Positions 1 through 11,748 are shown, counted from the stretch's first letter. The stretch: DNA of 64,000 nucleotides from Drechmeria coniospora (GCF_001625195.1 NC_054390.1:806001-870000), one strand, 5' to 3'. The notes: generated by a model not told the origin, from the letters alone. Numbers and translations are program-made.

Positions 1-508
1 GAGCAAGAGGGGTGGTGGGGAGGGAAGAAGCAACGGAGGAGTGACGGAGGAGTAATGAATGTTACGTCTGGCTTCGCCAAACGGGCCCCACGTCGGCGCG
101 GATCCTGCAGGTGCCGGCGGAAGGAACAGTCGAGGCGGGCCTCGCGGATGGTTCATCAGACGATGCATTATTAATATGTCGGAGCAAAGCATGACGGCAG
201 CGCCGGCAAGGGTACGCAGCAGCTACTCCTCACCATTGTACACCACGGCGACCGGGCACCTGGCCTGCGCCGGACGAGTGCGCCTGGAGGCATGCATCAT
301 GCAGTCGAGATACAAAATTCACAAGTACCGTCCGGGGGACCGTACGCCTACTTGCATGTACTGTACGCTCACAACTAGTCACCACCAGGTACCTACTAGG
401 TAGGTACCTGGTGCAGGTACAGGCACTCCTCCGCACTCGGCACCAAGACAACGAAGCGTCAGGTACGGAGTACGGACGGACAGAGTACCTAACCTAGTAC
501 AAAGGGAT

Positions 509-570
509 GACAAAAATGTCGATTCAGTTTGTAGGAGCGGCGGCACCAAAACTGAACCGTCACTTTTGTC
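509..570 (+). mobile_element. Palindromic mini-element, copy 1 (MITE-like)
   Basis: About 62 bp with imperfect inverted ends: it begins GACAAAAATGTCGATTCAG and ends with the near-complement CTGAACCGTCACTTTTGTC. The centre is a short GC-rich spacer. The same ends and spacer recur at 2099, 2960 and 3249. It has no coding capacity; a non-autonomous element is an inference from the repeat and symmetry. Confidence 0.55.
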
Positions 571-2098
571 GAGTGACCGTAGCGCTCTCTTGGTTGGGTC
601 GGGTGGTGGGTCGCCAGCATGCTTCGCGCCGACGCCAGCGCTAGCTCGTCCGCCCGCCGTGCTGCCGCCATGCGTGGGTGGTGTCCCTGATGGCGATGGC
701 ATCGGTCCCGCGGCGAGACGGCGACGCTAGGGTAAGACAGGCCGTCGTCGACCGGGCGCCTCGCTGCCCGTTCGGATTCCGATGGGCCGCCACGCCCTCA
801 GCCCTCCTCTGCGGCAAAACAATTGGCAAGGCCTCTTGTTGGCCCGTCACCGGCTCCCGCATGCTTCCGCCTCGTCGACCGGGGCAACCGGACGAACGAG
901 CGCATCCGTCCGGTCGACGACGGTGCTTGGCGAGGGCGGCGGTGGCAGGCCGACGACGACGACGGCTCGCGCACGTACGAGTCAGCGGGGCGGCGAGACG
1001 GAAGGAAATGGCCTGCCACGGCGGCTCTGCCGGACGACTGGGTAATGCCGCGCACACGCAGATTGATGATCCCCACAGCAAGCAGCGCATCGTATTCGTG
1101 CGGCTCGTGGTGTCGGAGATGCAGTAGAAGTACAGTACATGGGACAAGAACTTGCTAGTTGGTACCTTGACCATCTGTGCAAGTTGACCTACGGAGTGCA
1201 GTGAGGAGTAATTACAGTGGCAGGGGAGTGCAAGTTGGTAGCAACACGGCACCTGCATACAGTACTGTTACTAGGTGTGATTAGGTACGGAGTAATTACA
1301 GTACATACAGGTACCTAGTTGGTCGGTACCTAGGTGCCTTGGTACTACGTCTAGCACCAAGTAATACGGCCCAGAGTCCTCCGTATGGGTACATGGAACT
1401 GCAGTTGCCGCAAATGCAGCACAAGTACCGTATCAGCGCAAGCACGTACAGGTAATAATACAGCAATGACAAGAACGGGGCAGCACTTGTGTTGACTGCA
1501 ACCCTCTGCTTGCAAGCACATGCGGCGGCTGCCTTGGCCAACACATGCATGAATCAGCACCAAATGAGGAGCATGCAGGTGGACGAAAAAGGACGGAGAA
1601 AAAAGTCGTTCGTCGCGCGAACGCAATCCCTCTCGGATCCGGCCCGCATTCGCAGGCCAAGGAGTAGAGATGCTCGAGCGCCAGTCGCTGCTTGGACGGC
1701 GATGGTGCCGAGTGGACGAGATCCGTGCTGCTGGCAACTGCAGTTTCGGCGCATGAATCAACTTACGAGGCGAGTCAATGCACTAGCGAGTAAGGGAACG
1801 ACCGGATGGATTGGGCCACCATTAGGGCCGCGGCGAGGCCTTGCGGGTACCGAATGCGCTGCCTGAACTACGGCACACCAACGACGCCCAATACGGAGTA
1901 CATGATGGCACCAAGTACGGAGTACATATGCCGCACTTGCAGCACTCTGCACTCCGTATTACCACCTACCTGTACTCCGTACTCTTGGACTACTTGCACA
2001 AGCATTCTAGCGCTTGAAGGTGTACCTAGTAGCGGATGATGAAGGCTTGCCGCACCGCAAGTGCATGTAATCTGCTGGGCTCGTGCTACGGTGGGGTG

Positions 2099-2159
2099 GC
2101 AAAATTGTCGATTCAATTTGTAGGAGCGGCGCCACCAAAACTGAATCGTCACTTTTGTC
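2099..2159 (+). mobile_element. Palindromic mini-element, copy 2 (MITE-like)
   Basis: Closest relative of copy 1 and in the same orientation, with the shared spacer TAGGAGCGGC. The inverted ends are GGCAAAATTGTCGATTCAA and CTGAATCGTCACTTTTGTC. Confidence 0.55.
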
Positions 2160-2959
2160 AAGCACTGCAGGACGGCAGCGTACACCTACTACTGCACCTA
2201 CGTGCTGGGACGGCAGCGCACACCTACTACTGTACCTACAGTACGTGCTAGGACGGCAGTGACACCTACTACCGTGCCTACAGTACGTGCTAGGACGGCA
2301 GTCTACACCTACTACTGTACGGAGTACCTGGTAGAACCTAGCACCTAGGGACTAACCTAGCGTCAGCAAGGCCTGCATCCACGATGCCAGCGCTCTGTTC
2401 TCCGTACTTGCTCGAGCACACCGCATCGCAGGTGAATGAGCATTCATCGTCATCGGGCCGGATCTGTACGAGAGCAAGTGCCAAACGGCCGTCAGGAGCG
2501 ATCGCGGACGTCTCGGGGACGCGTCTTGCATGCTCCGATACGAGAACCATTTCCCGTATCCAGCGTCCCTCCAATCCGCCTCTCCCCTCTCGGCAGCCTC
2601 GTGGCTTTGCTCGTCAGAGCTCTCCATCCGTCTTGGAGCTCTGCGTGCGCATGCACTTGGGGGTGCCGGCGATGCGCCGTCTCGGGGATGAAATCAATGG
2701 TGCCGTGCACGAATCTTCAACCACTCCGATGGTCGCATTGTGGAGGGCGTGAGGCGGATGGTTCGTGTTCGTACCGGGTCGACGCCAGTAAACGAGACGC
2801 AGCCGCGAGTGCGCTCCGTCATCGCTCGGCAAAGTGGGCTCACAGGCCATTTTCCCCAGCTGGTTACTTAGCAGGTAAGTACCTGTTACATGCACCTGCA
2901 GGTGGTACGGTGCGGTGCAGTATGGGTGCCTGTATGATACGTATCACGAGTGCCCTCTT

Positions 2960-3015
2960 GTCAAGTGACGATTCAGCGCAACGTGATGACTGCACATTGC
3001 ATCGGCACTTTTGCC
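2960..3015 (-). mobile_element. Palindromic mini-element, copy 3 (degenerate)
   Basis: Carries the end motif AAGTGACGATTCAG and a degraded opposite end CATCGGCACTTTTGCC, in the orientation of copy 4. The centre is poorly conserved. Confidence 0.4.
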
Positions 3016-3248
3016 GCCCCCACTGTACCGACCAACGCACCTGAAAACCATGCATGTGGACTACGAAAGTACGAGCACAGCTCTACCAGCATACTACGGC
3101 ACCTGGTCACTACCAACCTGCTAGTACCCTTGGACGTGCACCTACAGCACATGGGCGTGGTACTAGATACTAGGTACCTAGTACCTAGGTTGGTAGGTAC
3201 TAGGTAGGTTATAGGCATGCTGTTACTCGCACCTATGGTACAGTCAGT

Positions 3249-3312
3249 GGACACAAGTGACGATTCAGTTTTGGTTGCGCTACCACTATAAAGTGAATCG
3301 ACACTTTTGCCA
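3249..3312 (-). mobile_element. Palindromic mini-element, copy 4 (MITE-like)
   Basis: Reverse orientation relative to copies 1 and 2. Its complement reads GGCAAAAGTGTCGATTCAC at one end and ACTGAATCGTCACTTGTGTCC at the other, aligned over its length with copy 2. Confidence 0.5.
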
Positions 3313-4196
3313 CCCCAGTATATGTGTGCTGCGTACAATGTATTAGTCGGCATGTACGGAGTACGGAGTACATACATGCGCAGTGCGGAATACATGTCCA
3401 CGGCCATACTTGCACTCATGCGTACCAACCAGACGGGCATGTGCCATGCTGTAGTCTCAGCACATGTACTCCATTGCTGGCTGGACAGTACTGTATTCGT
3501 GTCGGTGCATGTAATTGCATGTGTGGTGTGCCTACTCCGAATTGCTTGCTTCCACTTGCCTGTACACTTGCAAGTGTCCATGCCGAGGCGTCCATGACTG
3601 GCAAAGGCACGCCGTACTTGTGATGCCGGATTTTACAGCATCGGTACGTTGTGCAGGCGTGGCGTGCAGTATACCTACAGAAGTGTGCGCCGAGTGATTC
3701 GCCGTGCACGACAGGATTGCACTTTACAGTGTGTATGCATGGAAATACCGAGCACAAGTACGGAGTACTCCGTAACTTTTCCGTCTACAGTGGATTTTAT
3801 TGCAAGTAATACAGCCCCTGCGCGCGCAAACTTGTAGTCACGAGCACCCTTCACATTCTTGATCAAACAATTAATACGCAAGAGGCACCCTTGTTCCGCT
3901 CACTCCTCGCACATCTCGACGTCACGAGTCGGAACGCGAGCAATGCAGGGTAGTCTCCCAAGCGTTGTCAACGGGCTGCCATCTCCGAGCGATTGTGCGG
4001 TATCCTCGGGTGGAATGATTGACAGCGACCACATTCGACTCCATGGGGCTGTTTCGTGGCAAAGCGGCATCTGCTTGGCGATGGCTTCACAAACGGACTT
4101 TTGGCCTTGTCTGGTCGCTTGCGGACGCCTGTATGCATTGGGTTACAGTACGGAGTACGGGGTACATCTACTTACTAATAGTAGGCAAGTGTTGTA

Positions 4197-4240
4197 AGTC
4201 GGACCCCCCCAAGATGGGCACCCCCCAAGATGGGCACCCC
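4197..4240 (+). repeat. Left 44-bp terminal inverted repeat
   Basis: Identical to the reverse complement of 6017-6060 and contains an internal tandem duplication of a 16-bp unit around AAGATGGGCACC. Confidence 0.95.
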
Positions 4241-4537
4241 TCACGACGACAAGGCGGCAGACTTTAAAGCCGAAAAAAGCAGCATTTTCAGTACTGCAAT
4301 ATTAAAATAAAATATCTAGAGTATTTATTCAAGCTGCCATTCAAAGCAAAGGCTCTTAAATTCGTAACTAGACGTTAAGGCGGCTATTGGGGCCGGATCT
4401 AGCACCCGTTGTAGTCTTACTCGAGTCTCAACGATCTGTTCAATCTGTGCGAAGCGCTCGTTAGGATCTTGGGCTACTTTTTGCTTCTTTAGAGGCTTAA
4501 GTCGATAGATTTAATATTCCAATTAAGCGATTTTAGC

Positions 4538-5917
4538 CTAGGCCTCTGCAAGGGTAGTGTTTTGGGCATTAAGGCCCCGGCCAATCTTCCAAAACAGCCG
4601 CCTAGCAGCCCGATTAACTTGGCCGGGCGCGTATACCTTTGCAATAAGGACTTTAACGTTATATAATCTATAGGGTGTTCGGAATAGATCGGATTCCTCC
4701 TTAAGCTGCCTTTGTAGGGCCTCGGCTTCTAGAACGGCTGGGGGGTCGGTCTGTAATAGAAGGCGGCTCATTAGAGGCTTTACTATATTAACGGGCTACA
4801 ACCTAGATCCCTTCCAGCCTCCCTTAATATTCCGTTCCGTAAGACCTTCCGTATGGGCCTTGTAATAGCATTGCAAAAAGGTAGCCTTACCGATTAGCGT
4901 TATATCGTTACTACCAGCTAAAAATACAATAGCTTTAATAGCCCGGCGGTAGGCAGCCTTAATAGGTAAAAAACACAATACGTCGAGAGGCTAGAGGACG
5001 TATAAGGCGTGTGCCGGTAGGAATAGTAGGAAGATACTATTATCGAAGCATTCGTACATAAAATTATCTATCGTATGGCTTCCGTACCTATCAACAATAA
5101 GTAGCTGTTTATTTGTTTTCGATACCTTCGTCCCGGGGATAAAGACCTCTTTTAGCTACTTTAATGCAATTGCATCGCTAGTCCAGCCCTTATCGGTTGC
5201 TGTAAAGCGCTATTAATCCAAATAGGCCAATTTCTCCGGAAACCATTAGTGTTAAAGGTCTTTACCCTTAAAAAGGACCAGCGGCATTAGGGCCTAGCCC
5301 GTTGCAGAGACGCACTCTACAATTATAGTCCAACAATGCGATCTAAGCCGTTTTTTCAGCTGTATCTTCTTCTCTAAGCTCCCTAGTATAAGACCGTTGC
5401 TGCCGAGGCCTTCTAGGATCCCTATTTCGTCCATATTCCATCGGTGTTAGGGTAAGATAGCCTGCAGTACTGGTAGCCTTAGTAAATTAAACCAGGACTG
5501 GATCCAAGGGATAGTAGTACTATTTAAACGGGCGCATTCGATAGACTTGCCTCGTACGGTACTAACTTCTGGGTTACGACGCAAAAAGCCGGCAATCCAG
5601 TTCTTACCGAGAGGTTTAAGGTCTCCTCCAGCAACGAGGATCCGGGCGGCAAAGACCTTTAGTTAATAATGTAACGGCGGTAGCCCTAACGCGCTTTGGG
5701 CAAGGACCCAATTGCGTAGGTGCTTTTCTTAATTATTTAAGAGCCTTTGCGATATCTCTTTTGCATCTTTTATTGGAAGGCGGCCGCGTAATCGATGTTA
5801 GAGCGTAGCGCGCGGAATTCCATACTGTCGGGCAGCCTGGATTTGCAATAGTCCGTTTCGAATAGCGTAGAGAGCTAACTGGACCGTTTCTTCGGAATAG
5901 GTAGGTAGCCTAGCCAT
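4538..5917 (-). pseudogene. Pogo/Fot1 transposase (HTH plus DDE), RIP-like nonsense mutations
   Basis: Reading from the ATG at 5917 to the stop at 4538 gives exactly 460 codons with no frameshift but several internal stops. In order one sees an N-terminal HTH (start MARLPTYSEETVQLAL, near 5917-5780), NMDEIGILEGLGSNG (near 5420) holding the first catalytic Asp, PLVLFKGK (near 5270), KGWTSDAIALK (near 5190), the IVDRYGSH block (near 5100) with the second Asp, PLDVLCF (near 4990), and the C-terminal NIKGGWKGSRL and RTP blocks. Family conservation indicates that stops replace Gln or Trp, for example directly before PLDV and after KGWTSDAIALK. That is the C-to-T pattern expected of repeat-induced point mutation. 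DRY replaces the usual DGH at the second Asp block. No active product is expected. Confidence 0.88.
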
Positions 5918-6016
5918 TGAGAAAGCCGTATATAGCTTTTTTAATTAATTGTAGTTAAAATGCACGAGAAAACGCGGTTGTAATATCGTAGGTTGATGTG
6001 GATAAAGGTGCTAAAT

Positions 6017-6060
6017 GGGGTGCCCATCTTGGGGGGTGCCCATCTTGGGGGGGTCCGACT
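6017..6060 (-). repeat. Right 44-bp terminal inverted repeat
   Basis: Mirror copy of 4197-4240; the adjacent TA at 6061-6062 completes the target-site duplication. Confidence 0.95.
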
Positions 6061-6062
6061 TA

Positions 6063-7477
6063 AGTACGGAGTAGAGTAAGTGCATGGATCAAGTACACGC
6101 ACTGCACACCTACTTGCAGTACATGAACTGTACTTGCATTGACCCCCTACAGCTGGGCAGGGAGTGCCGAGGACGGACACTGAACTACCAGTTCCAGCGG
6201 CTGCCATGGCACCGACAGTGCAGCCGATTCCAGCCATGCTTGCGCGTGCATGCATGCAAAGTGCCCTGCGCGTACTCCGTACTCCGTACACGACCTGCAA
6301 GTACATGCACCGAGAGCATGGCAAACGCAAGTGCGGCATACATCTACCTGCGGTGCAGAGTACAGTCGTCGTCCTGGTAGATTCTGCAGATGACCAGTGT
6401 GCTGAAGCGAGGTCACTCCGTACAGAATGTACATGCAAGTGCTATTATTCGGGTGCGTCTCTCCACCTCTCCATCAGACACATCTCCCTCCCAAGGCGAC
6501 AAAGCAGCGGTGTACATGAGGTAATCACAGATGCATTGCACTGTGGGAATAGGTTGCTGGGCGTGGAATTATTCCCATCGGAGCATCAATTCAACGAATA
6601 ATCCTCGTCCTGCATTATTGTTCTGTGCAGTCCAAAGCATGTGCTAGGACGTACGGAGCACTGCTCATATAATAATACTGTACTGTAGGTACTGACACTT
6701 GCAAGTAATGTACTGTATTCTGTCCGCAAGTACAAATCAGTAATACTCCGTATGAATAATAATGAATAATACTCCGTAATCCGTACTCCGTACCTCTTTT
6801 GCGCCTGTGCAGCCCAAAGTATGTGCTAGAACCGTACGGGGCACTGCTCATATAATATTACTGTACTGTAGGTACTGATACTTGCAAGTAATGTATTCTG
6901 TCCGCAAGCACAATTCATTACTGTAATACTCCGTATGAATAATACTCCCTACTCCGTACCTATTTTGCACGTCGCCAGCCGCCGCAGCGTCATGTACTTG
7001 CTGCACTTGCTGTACATGTATTTGCTGTACTTGCTGTGCATGTATTTGCTGTCCTCTCTTGCTGTACTTGCTGTACTTGCTTGCTGTGCTTGCTGTGCTT
7101 GCTGTGCTTGCTGTACTCGCTGTACTCGCTGTACTCGCTGTATTTGCTGTGCTCGCTGTACTCGCTGTATTTGCTGTACTCGCTGTAATTACTTGCTGTA
7201 CTTGCCGTACCTGCCGTGCTTTCTGTACTTGCCGTACTTGCTGTATTTGCCGTACTTGCCGTACTTGCTGTACTTGTACTCCGTGTACATTTACATGTGC
7301 TTACCACTACAAGTGTACTTACTCAAAGTACATGGAGGTAGAGGTGCACCAGCACCCATATTTCGTGAATTATTACGTAATAATATCACAGCACCAAGTC
7401 CGCTTAGTCACCCGAGCTCACCCCTCTCGTTCGTGACGACGGCAAACGCCCACACTCCCAACCTGCAAAATGAAGCC
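6063..7477. other. Intergenic repeats upstream of the dynactin gene
   Basis: No gene is supported. A segment of about 185 bp is duplicated in tandem (about 6620-6793 and 6806-6965; shared words include CATGTGCTAG and CACTGCTCATATAATA). It is followed by a nine-base array listed separately. TACTCCGTA words are frequent. Confidence 0.6.
6990..7285 (+). repeat. Nine-base minisatellite (TTGCTGTAC type)
   Basis: About 30 tandem copies of a 9-mer varying between TTGCTGTAC, TCGCTGTAC and TTGCCGTAC. Because the period is a multiple of three, several frames stay open and give artificial Cys/Leu-rich or Ser/Thr-rich translations. The array ends about 190 bp before the dynactin p62 start codon. Confidence 0.85.
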
Positions 7478-9221
7478 ATGACGCCCTCGCCCCCCTACAC
7501 CTACATCCAGTGCCCCTGCTCGGACCGCTCCGCCGCCGACGGCAGCGATGCCTCGCTCGACGATGCCGACGATGCCGACGAGCGCACCTTTGATCCCCGC
7601 GCGCCGCGTGCCAACTACAGCCTCTTCCCCCTCGAGTACCTCCTCTACTGCGAGGACTGCCAGCAGATCCGCTGCCCGCGCTGCGTCAAGGAGGAGACGG
7701 TGACCTACTTCTGCCCCAACTGCCTCTTCGAGGTTCCCAGCAGCAACATCCGCGGCGAGGGGAACCGGTAAGCAAGCGAGCCGCCCCGGCCGCCCCCGAG
7801 CACGCGCCGCCCGGGAGCTCACCCGTCCTCTCCGCAGGTGCACTCGCAGCTGCTACCAGTGTCCCGTCTGCATCGGGCCCCTCCAGACGAGCGCCGTGAC
7901 GCCCCGGGCCGCCGACGACGGCGAGGCCGAGGCCGGCGCCGCGCCCTGCGCCCTCTTCTGCACCCACTGCAACTGGTCCTCGCGCGAGACCGGCATCGAG
8001 CTCGATCGCCCCGGCGGCATCCACGCTCAGCTCGCGCGCCTCGGCAACGGCGGCCGCGCCAAGATCACGGCCCGCGATCGCGAGAAGCGCCGCAAGGACA
8101 ACCCCGACGAGCCCCCGCTGCCGGACGAGCTCGTCGACGGCGACCTGCAGTTCGCGAGCCTCAAGGCCTTTTACGCCCGGCAGATGGCCGAGGCCTCGGC
8201 CGGCCTCGGCGCCGTCTCCCTGCACGACGCCGCCGGCTTCTCCTCGCCCGCGGCCCTCTCGCGCATCATGTCGCTCTACACGGGCCGCGGCCACGCCGGC
8301 CGCCCGCACCCGCGCCGCCCCGACGTCTTCCGCGAGGCCCTCTCGACCGACGAGGGCCTGAAGCTCGCCCAGCTCGACGACTCGCCGCTCGTCGGGAAGC
8401 TGACGCGCGACGGCTGGCACGCGACCAGCTCGCGCGAGCAGCGCGAGGCCCAGCCCGAACCCGTCCGCTTCCAGGACCAGCTGCGGCCCATCCCCTGCCT
8501 GCTCCGCACCAAGCGGTCCAAGCGATGCTCCGTCTGCCGCCACATCATCTCCAAGCCCGAGAGCAAGGTCACGTCGACGCGCTTCCGCATCCGGCTCGTC
8601 GCCAAGTCGTACATCCCGACCGTCGCCATCCGGCCCATGGTCCCGACCGCCGCCGTCGTGCCCATCACCTCCCGGCCGGCCCGCGCCGACGAGGCCGCCC
8701 TCGCGCCCTGCAGGCCGCACCAGTACGTCTTGACCTTTACGAACCCGCTGTTCGAGGCCATCAAGGTCACGCTGGCGACGCCCAACGCCACGCCCGGACG
8801 CTTCTCCAGCAGGGTCACCATCCTCTGCCCGCAGTTCGACGTCGACGCCAACACGGACATGTGGGACGACGCCCTCCGCGACGACGGCAGGGACAGGACG
8901 ACCCGCAAGGGAGACGACGCGACGCCCGCCGCCGCCGCCGAGGCGGGCAAGATCTGGGAGCGCGGCCGCAACTGGGTGAGCATCGTGCTCGAGGTCGTGC
9001 CGCCGTCGCTGCGGCCCGATAACCGGACGGCGGGGAGCGGCGGCGTCGTGGACCGCAGCCCGGTCAAGGCGGGCGAGGACATTCTCGAGATACCCATGTT
9101 TGTGCGCATAGAGTGGGAGGCCGACGCCCAGCACGACGTGACCAAGGACAAGGACGCGCGGGAGAGGAGGGAACTGGCCTACTGGTGCGTCCTCGGCGTC
9201 GGTCGCATCAGTCACGAGTAA
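7478..9221 (+). CDS. DCTN4: Dynactin subunit 4 (p62)
   Basis: Subunit of the dynactin pointed-end complex that couples cytoplasmic dynein to cargo and the cortex; in filamentous fungi it supports nuclear migration. The model is join(7478..7767, 7838..9221), 557 residues. The intron runs GTAAGC to CCGCAG and restores the zinc-binding series across the junction. The ATG at 7478 starts MTPSPPYTYIQCPCS, the typical fungal p62 N-terminus. Cysteine pairs CEDC, CPRC and CPNC lie before the junction, and CYQCPVC, CTHCNW and CSVC lie after it, as in the family's N-terminal zinc region. A basic linker and a beta-rich C-terminal half follow. Upstream in-frame codons belong to a simple repeat and were not used. 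The length is in the family's usual range. Confidence 0.93.
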
Positions 9222-9468
9222 GCGTCGCCGGGCACACCCTCGCAGCAAGCAAGTGTCTGGTGAGTGCAAGTACGGTGAGTGCAAGTACGGTAGGTGTGGA
9301 CGGCGGACGGTGGAGACGGATCGGAAAGATGCAATCGGCAAGATACCCAGATGTGGCATGAGTGAAAATCAGCAAGCAGCTCGTGTCATTAGCAAGCTAC
9401 AAACAGCAACGCCGACCCGTTTTTGGACCCAACTCATGCACGCCAGCCCCCGATGCCATGTGGAACGC

Positions 9469-10365
9469 CTAGTACTCGGCGGCAGCCTGAGGGAACTCAA
9501 AGTTGACGTTGCGGCCCGTCAGGCGGCGGTAGACCTCGGAGTAGGTGTCGAGCCTGTAGTCGACGCCGCCGCGCTCCTTCTCGTCGAGGACGACCTTGAG
9601 CGTCTTGCTGCCGTCCTCCTTGGTGCGGATGCGCTTGCCGACAATCTCGACGGGGTAGGTGAGGTCGGCGAGGATGGCGTCGTGGACGGCCGTCAGCGTG
9701 CGGGAGCGGGGGCGCTTCTGCTTCTGCGTGTTGCGCGAGCGGGCCGAGCGCTTGGGGCGGGGCAGGATGCGGCGCGAGGCGAGGATCAGGACGTGGCGGT
9801 CCGAGAACTTCTTCTCGAGCTCACGGGTGAGGCTGCACATCTCGGTCAGCCGACGAAGCCTCGCGCGCCGCTCGAGCGAGCGGGGGAGGGGGTTCAAACG
9901 TACCGCTGCTGGACGCGGTGGAAGCCCTGCAGGGACGGGACGGGGACAAAGATGACGATAGCCTTCTTGCCGTGGCCAACTTCGATCTACGCCGAGACCA
10001 CAAGTCAGCATGCGAGCTCCAGGACGACGCCTGGACCGCTTCCCGTCCTGCCGCGCAAGTCAGTGGTCTCGGCTTCGGCGCCCCGGCCGACTCTCGGAGG
10101 GGACAATTCTCTCGAATCTCCGCATCGAGGGGCGCCGTCGCCGTCGCACAGATTGGGACAGGATTCGTTTCGGGCGGTCCTAACGCTGGTTCACGTCGCT
10201 CGCTCTCACCTCGCGAGCCGAGACGAACTGCAGAGGTCGCAGGGCAACCTTGAGGTCGGCCGTGTTGGTCTCGAGATCGTACAGAGCCTGGGCAATGTTC
10301 TGCTCCAGCTCGGAGGGGTTCTGCCTCGAGGGGCTGTTGGCGGCGATCTTGTTCTGGGCGCTCAT
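9469..10365 (-). CDS. RPS7: 40S ribosomal protein eS7
   Basis: Small-subunit ribosomal protein. The model is complement(join(9469..9832, 9904..9986, 10210..10365)), 200 residues, the normal length. Exon 1 starts [20 protein letters not shown]. Exon 2 gives [20 protein letters not shown]. Exon 3 gives [19 protein letters not shown] followed by the strongly conserved [17 protein letters not shown] block and ends [13 protein letters not shown]. Introns of 223 nt (GTGAGA to CGTAG) and 71 nt (GTACGT to TGCAG) leave the frame intact; a long first intron is common in fungal ribosomal protein genes. The gene is convergent with dynactin p62, with about 250 bp between the stop codons. Confidence 0.96.
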
Positions 10366-11748
10366 CTTGACGGTGGTTGCTCGACGTGATGATGGTCGGT
10401 CGTCTGGAGGAGAGTCGCCAAGTTTTGGGAATTTTGCCAATTGGGGTTTTCGTGCCCTCGGGTGGGTCAGGGCTCCCCGGCAAGCTTGCCGCCATTGGTC
10501 CGCAGCGGGGGTGGGTTGAGTGGGCCGCCCAAGAGAGTGTCACGTGCTGGGCGAGTGGATGGTTGGAGCGCAGAAGGCCTACCAGCATTGACAGCAACTA
10601 ATTATTATACAGGTCTGGTAAATACAGAGTATTAATACTTACTTTGTACAGTGCTTGTAATTACAGTACTTGTGCTTGCACTTATAGTACTTGTGCTTGC
10701 ACTTATAGTACTTGTGCTTGCACTTACAGAGTACACTTACTTACGGTACAGTATTCGGTACAGTATTATTCGGTACAGTATTACTGTACAGCACCTGTTC
10801 CTAACAGTAAGTAAGACCTACTTAGGTGTTGTCATACGGCGCAAGTAAATACAACAACGCTCCATTATTACAACGTACTTGCGGAGTACTTGCAACTTAC
10901 AGGCAATAAGCAAGTAATTCAAGTACTCTACTCTGTTGGTACGTAAGTAAATACAAAATACACTTTTAATACTCCCTACTGCAGTAGGTACCCCACCGTG
11001 CCTTTTCGGAGTAATATACTTGGTGTATTGCGTGCAAGTACTGTATGTGCAAGTACTGTATGTGCAAGTACTGTATGCGCAAGTACTTGTGATACTTGCA
11101 GAGTATTCTGCACGCTTCGGTGAATGACTCTCCCGACACTCTGGGACCGGAAATTCTCCCCAGCGGCACCACCATGAGCACCTTCATGGTTTGAGGTTTT
11201 AATAGAGATTCAAGCACATGCGTTTCGATCGACCATGTGTCCCCGGCCCCGTCAATCCCCCTGTCAATCCAGACATGAAGAGAACATGCGGCTGCGCTGA
11301 CGTCGGCACCATCCGTAGTGCCACCGTCCAAGGTCTGTCCAGTGTCGTCGCGACAGCACGCCCGACCTAGAAGCATACCGAGCTTGTTCTTGCCCCCTAC
11401 TTGTCTCTTCATTCTCCGTGAGGCAGACTCCTTACCCTGAGCATGACTGTTATATAGGGTTCCTTTGCGAAAAATGCTTGGATAACTCGTGAGCTTGTCG
11501 TTCTTGCCGTTTTGAACCATTGGACGTGGTGGTGTGAGTGAGCGTGCAATGAGGGAAGGCGCCTCGCCAACACTTGCCAAATAGCCTCTGCCATCGTTGA
11601 TGCCCATTTTCTTCTTCTCTTTGCGTCCCTCTGCTTTTCCTTTTCTGCTCCTCATCCTCACTCCTCATTCATATCTTCTTGTGCGGGCATACGTCAGATC
11701 CTCCCCTTGGACTCCCATCCAGGCACCCACGCATCAACGCCCGTCACG
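10366..11748. other. Intergenic, repeat-bearing
   Basis: No gene is supported. The region includes three to four copies of a 21-bp word (AGTACTTGTGCTTGCACTTAT, about 10657-10730) and four copies of a GCAAGTACTGTATGT word (about 11034-11085). A long open frame on the minus strand across 10966-11661 ends inside these repeats and has no recognisable domain, so it is not called. Confidence 0.5.
10657..10730 (+). repeat. 21-bp tandem repeat
   Basis: About 3.5 copies of a unit containing TACTTGTGCTTGCACTTAT, directly followed by TACGGTACAGTATT words. Confidence 0.75.

Larger units (their letters stand above)
1..4194. other. Gene-poor repeat-rich region, no convincing gene
   Basis: No open frame here looks like a protein: the longer ones are short, lack recognisable domains and run through simple repeats. 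The stretch is peppered with TACGGAGTA/TACTCCGTA-type words and GTACTTGCA-like words, and it holds four copies of a small palindromic element that are listed separately. It ends at the TA target site of the pogo-type transposon. Confidence 0.6.
4197..6060 (-). mobile_element. Complete pogo/Fot1-type DNA transposon, mutated
   Basis: The element is 1864 bp. It is bounded by perfect 44-bp terminal inverted repeats that start AGTCGGACC and contain two tandem copies of an AAGATGGGCACC word. It is flanked by TA dinucleotides (4195-4196 and 6061-6062), the target duplication of the Tc1/mariner/pogo superfamily. The size matches fungal Fot1-like elements (about 1.9 kb). The interior is AT-rich compared with the surroundings and holds one transposase frame on the minus strand, listed separately, that is closed by nonsense codons. 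The element is therefore non-autonomous now, although the ends look recent because they remain identical. Confidence 0.93.

Noticed and set aside
6935..7477. N-terminal extension of dynactin p62 through the nine-base array
   Set aside because: In frame but purely repeat-derived Cys/Leu sequence; the conserved p62 N-terminus begins at 7478.
7686..9359. Long open frame antisense to dynactin p62 (about 550 codons)
   Set aside because: Arises from the GC-rich codon use of the true gene; the translation is Gly/Ala/Arg/Val-rich without domains, while the sense strand gives a clear p62.
10966..11661. 231-codon minus-strand frame
   Set aside because: Its C-terminal part is a translated minisatellite, it has no domain, and its start region is Lys/Arg-rich low complexity.
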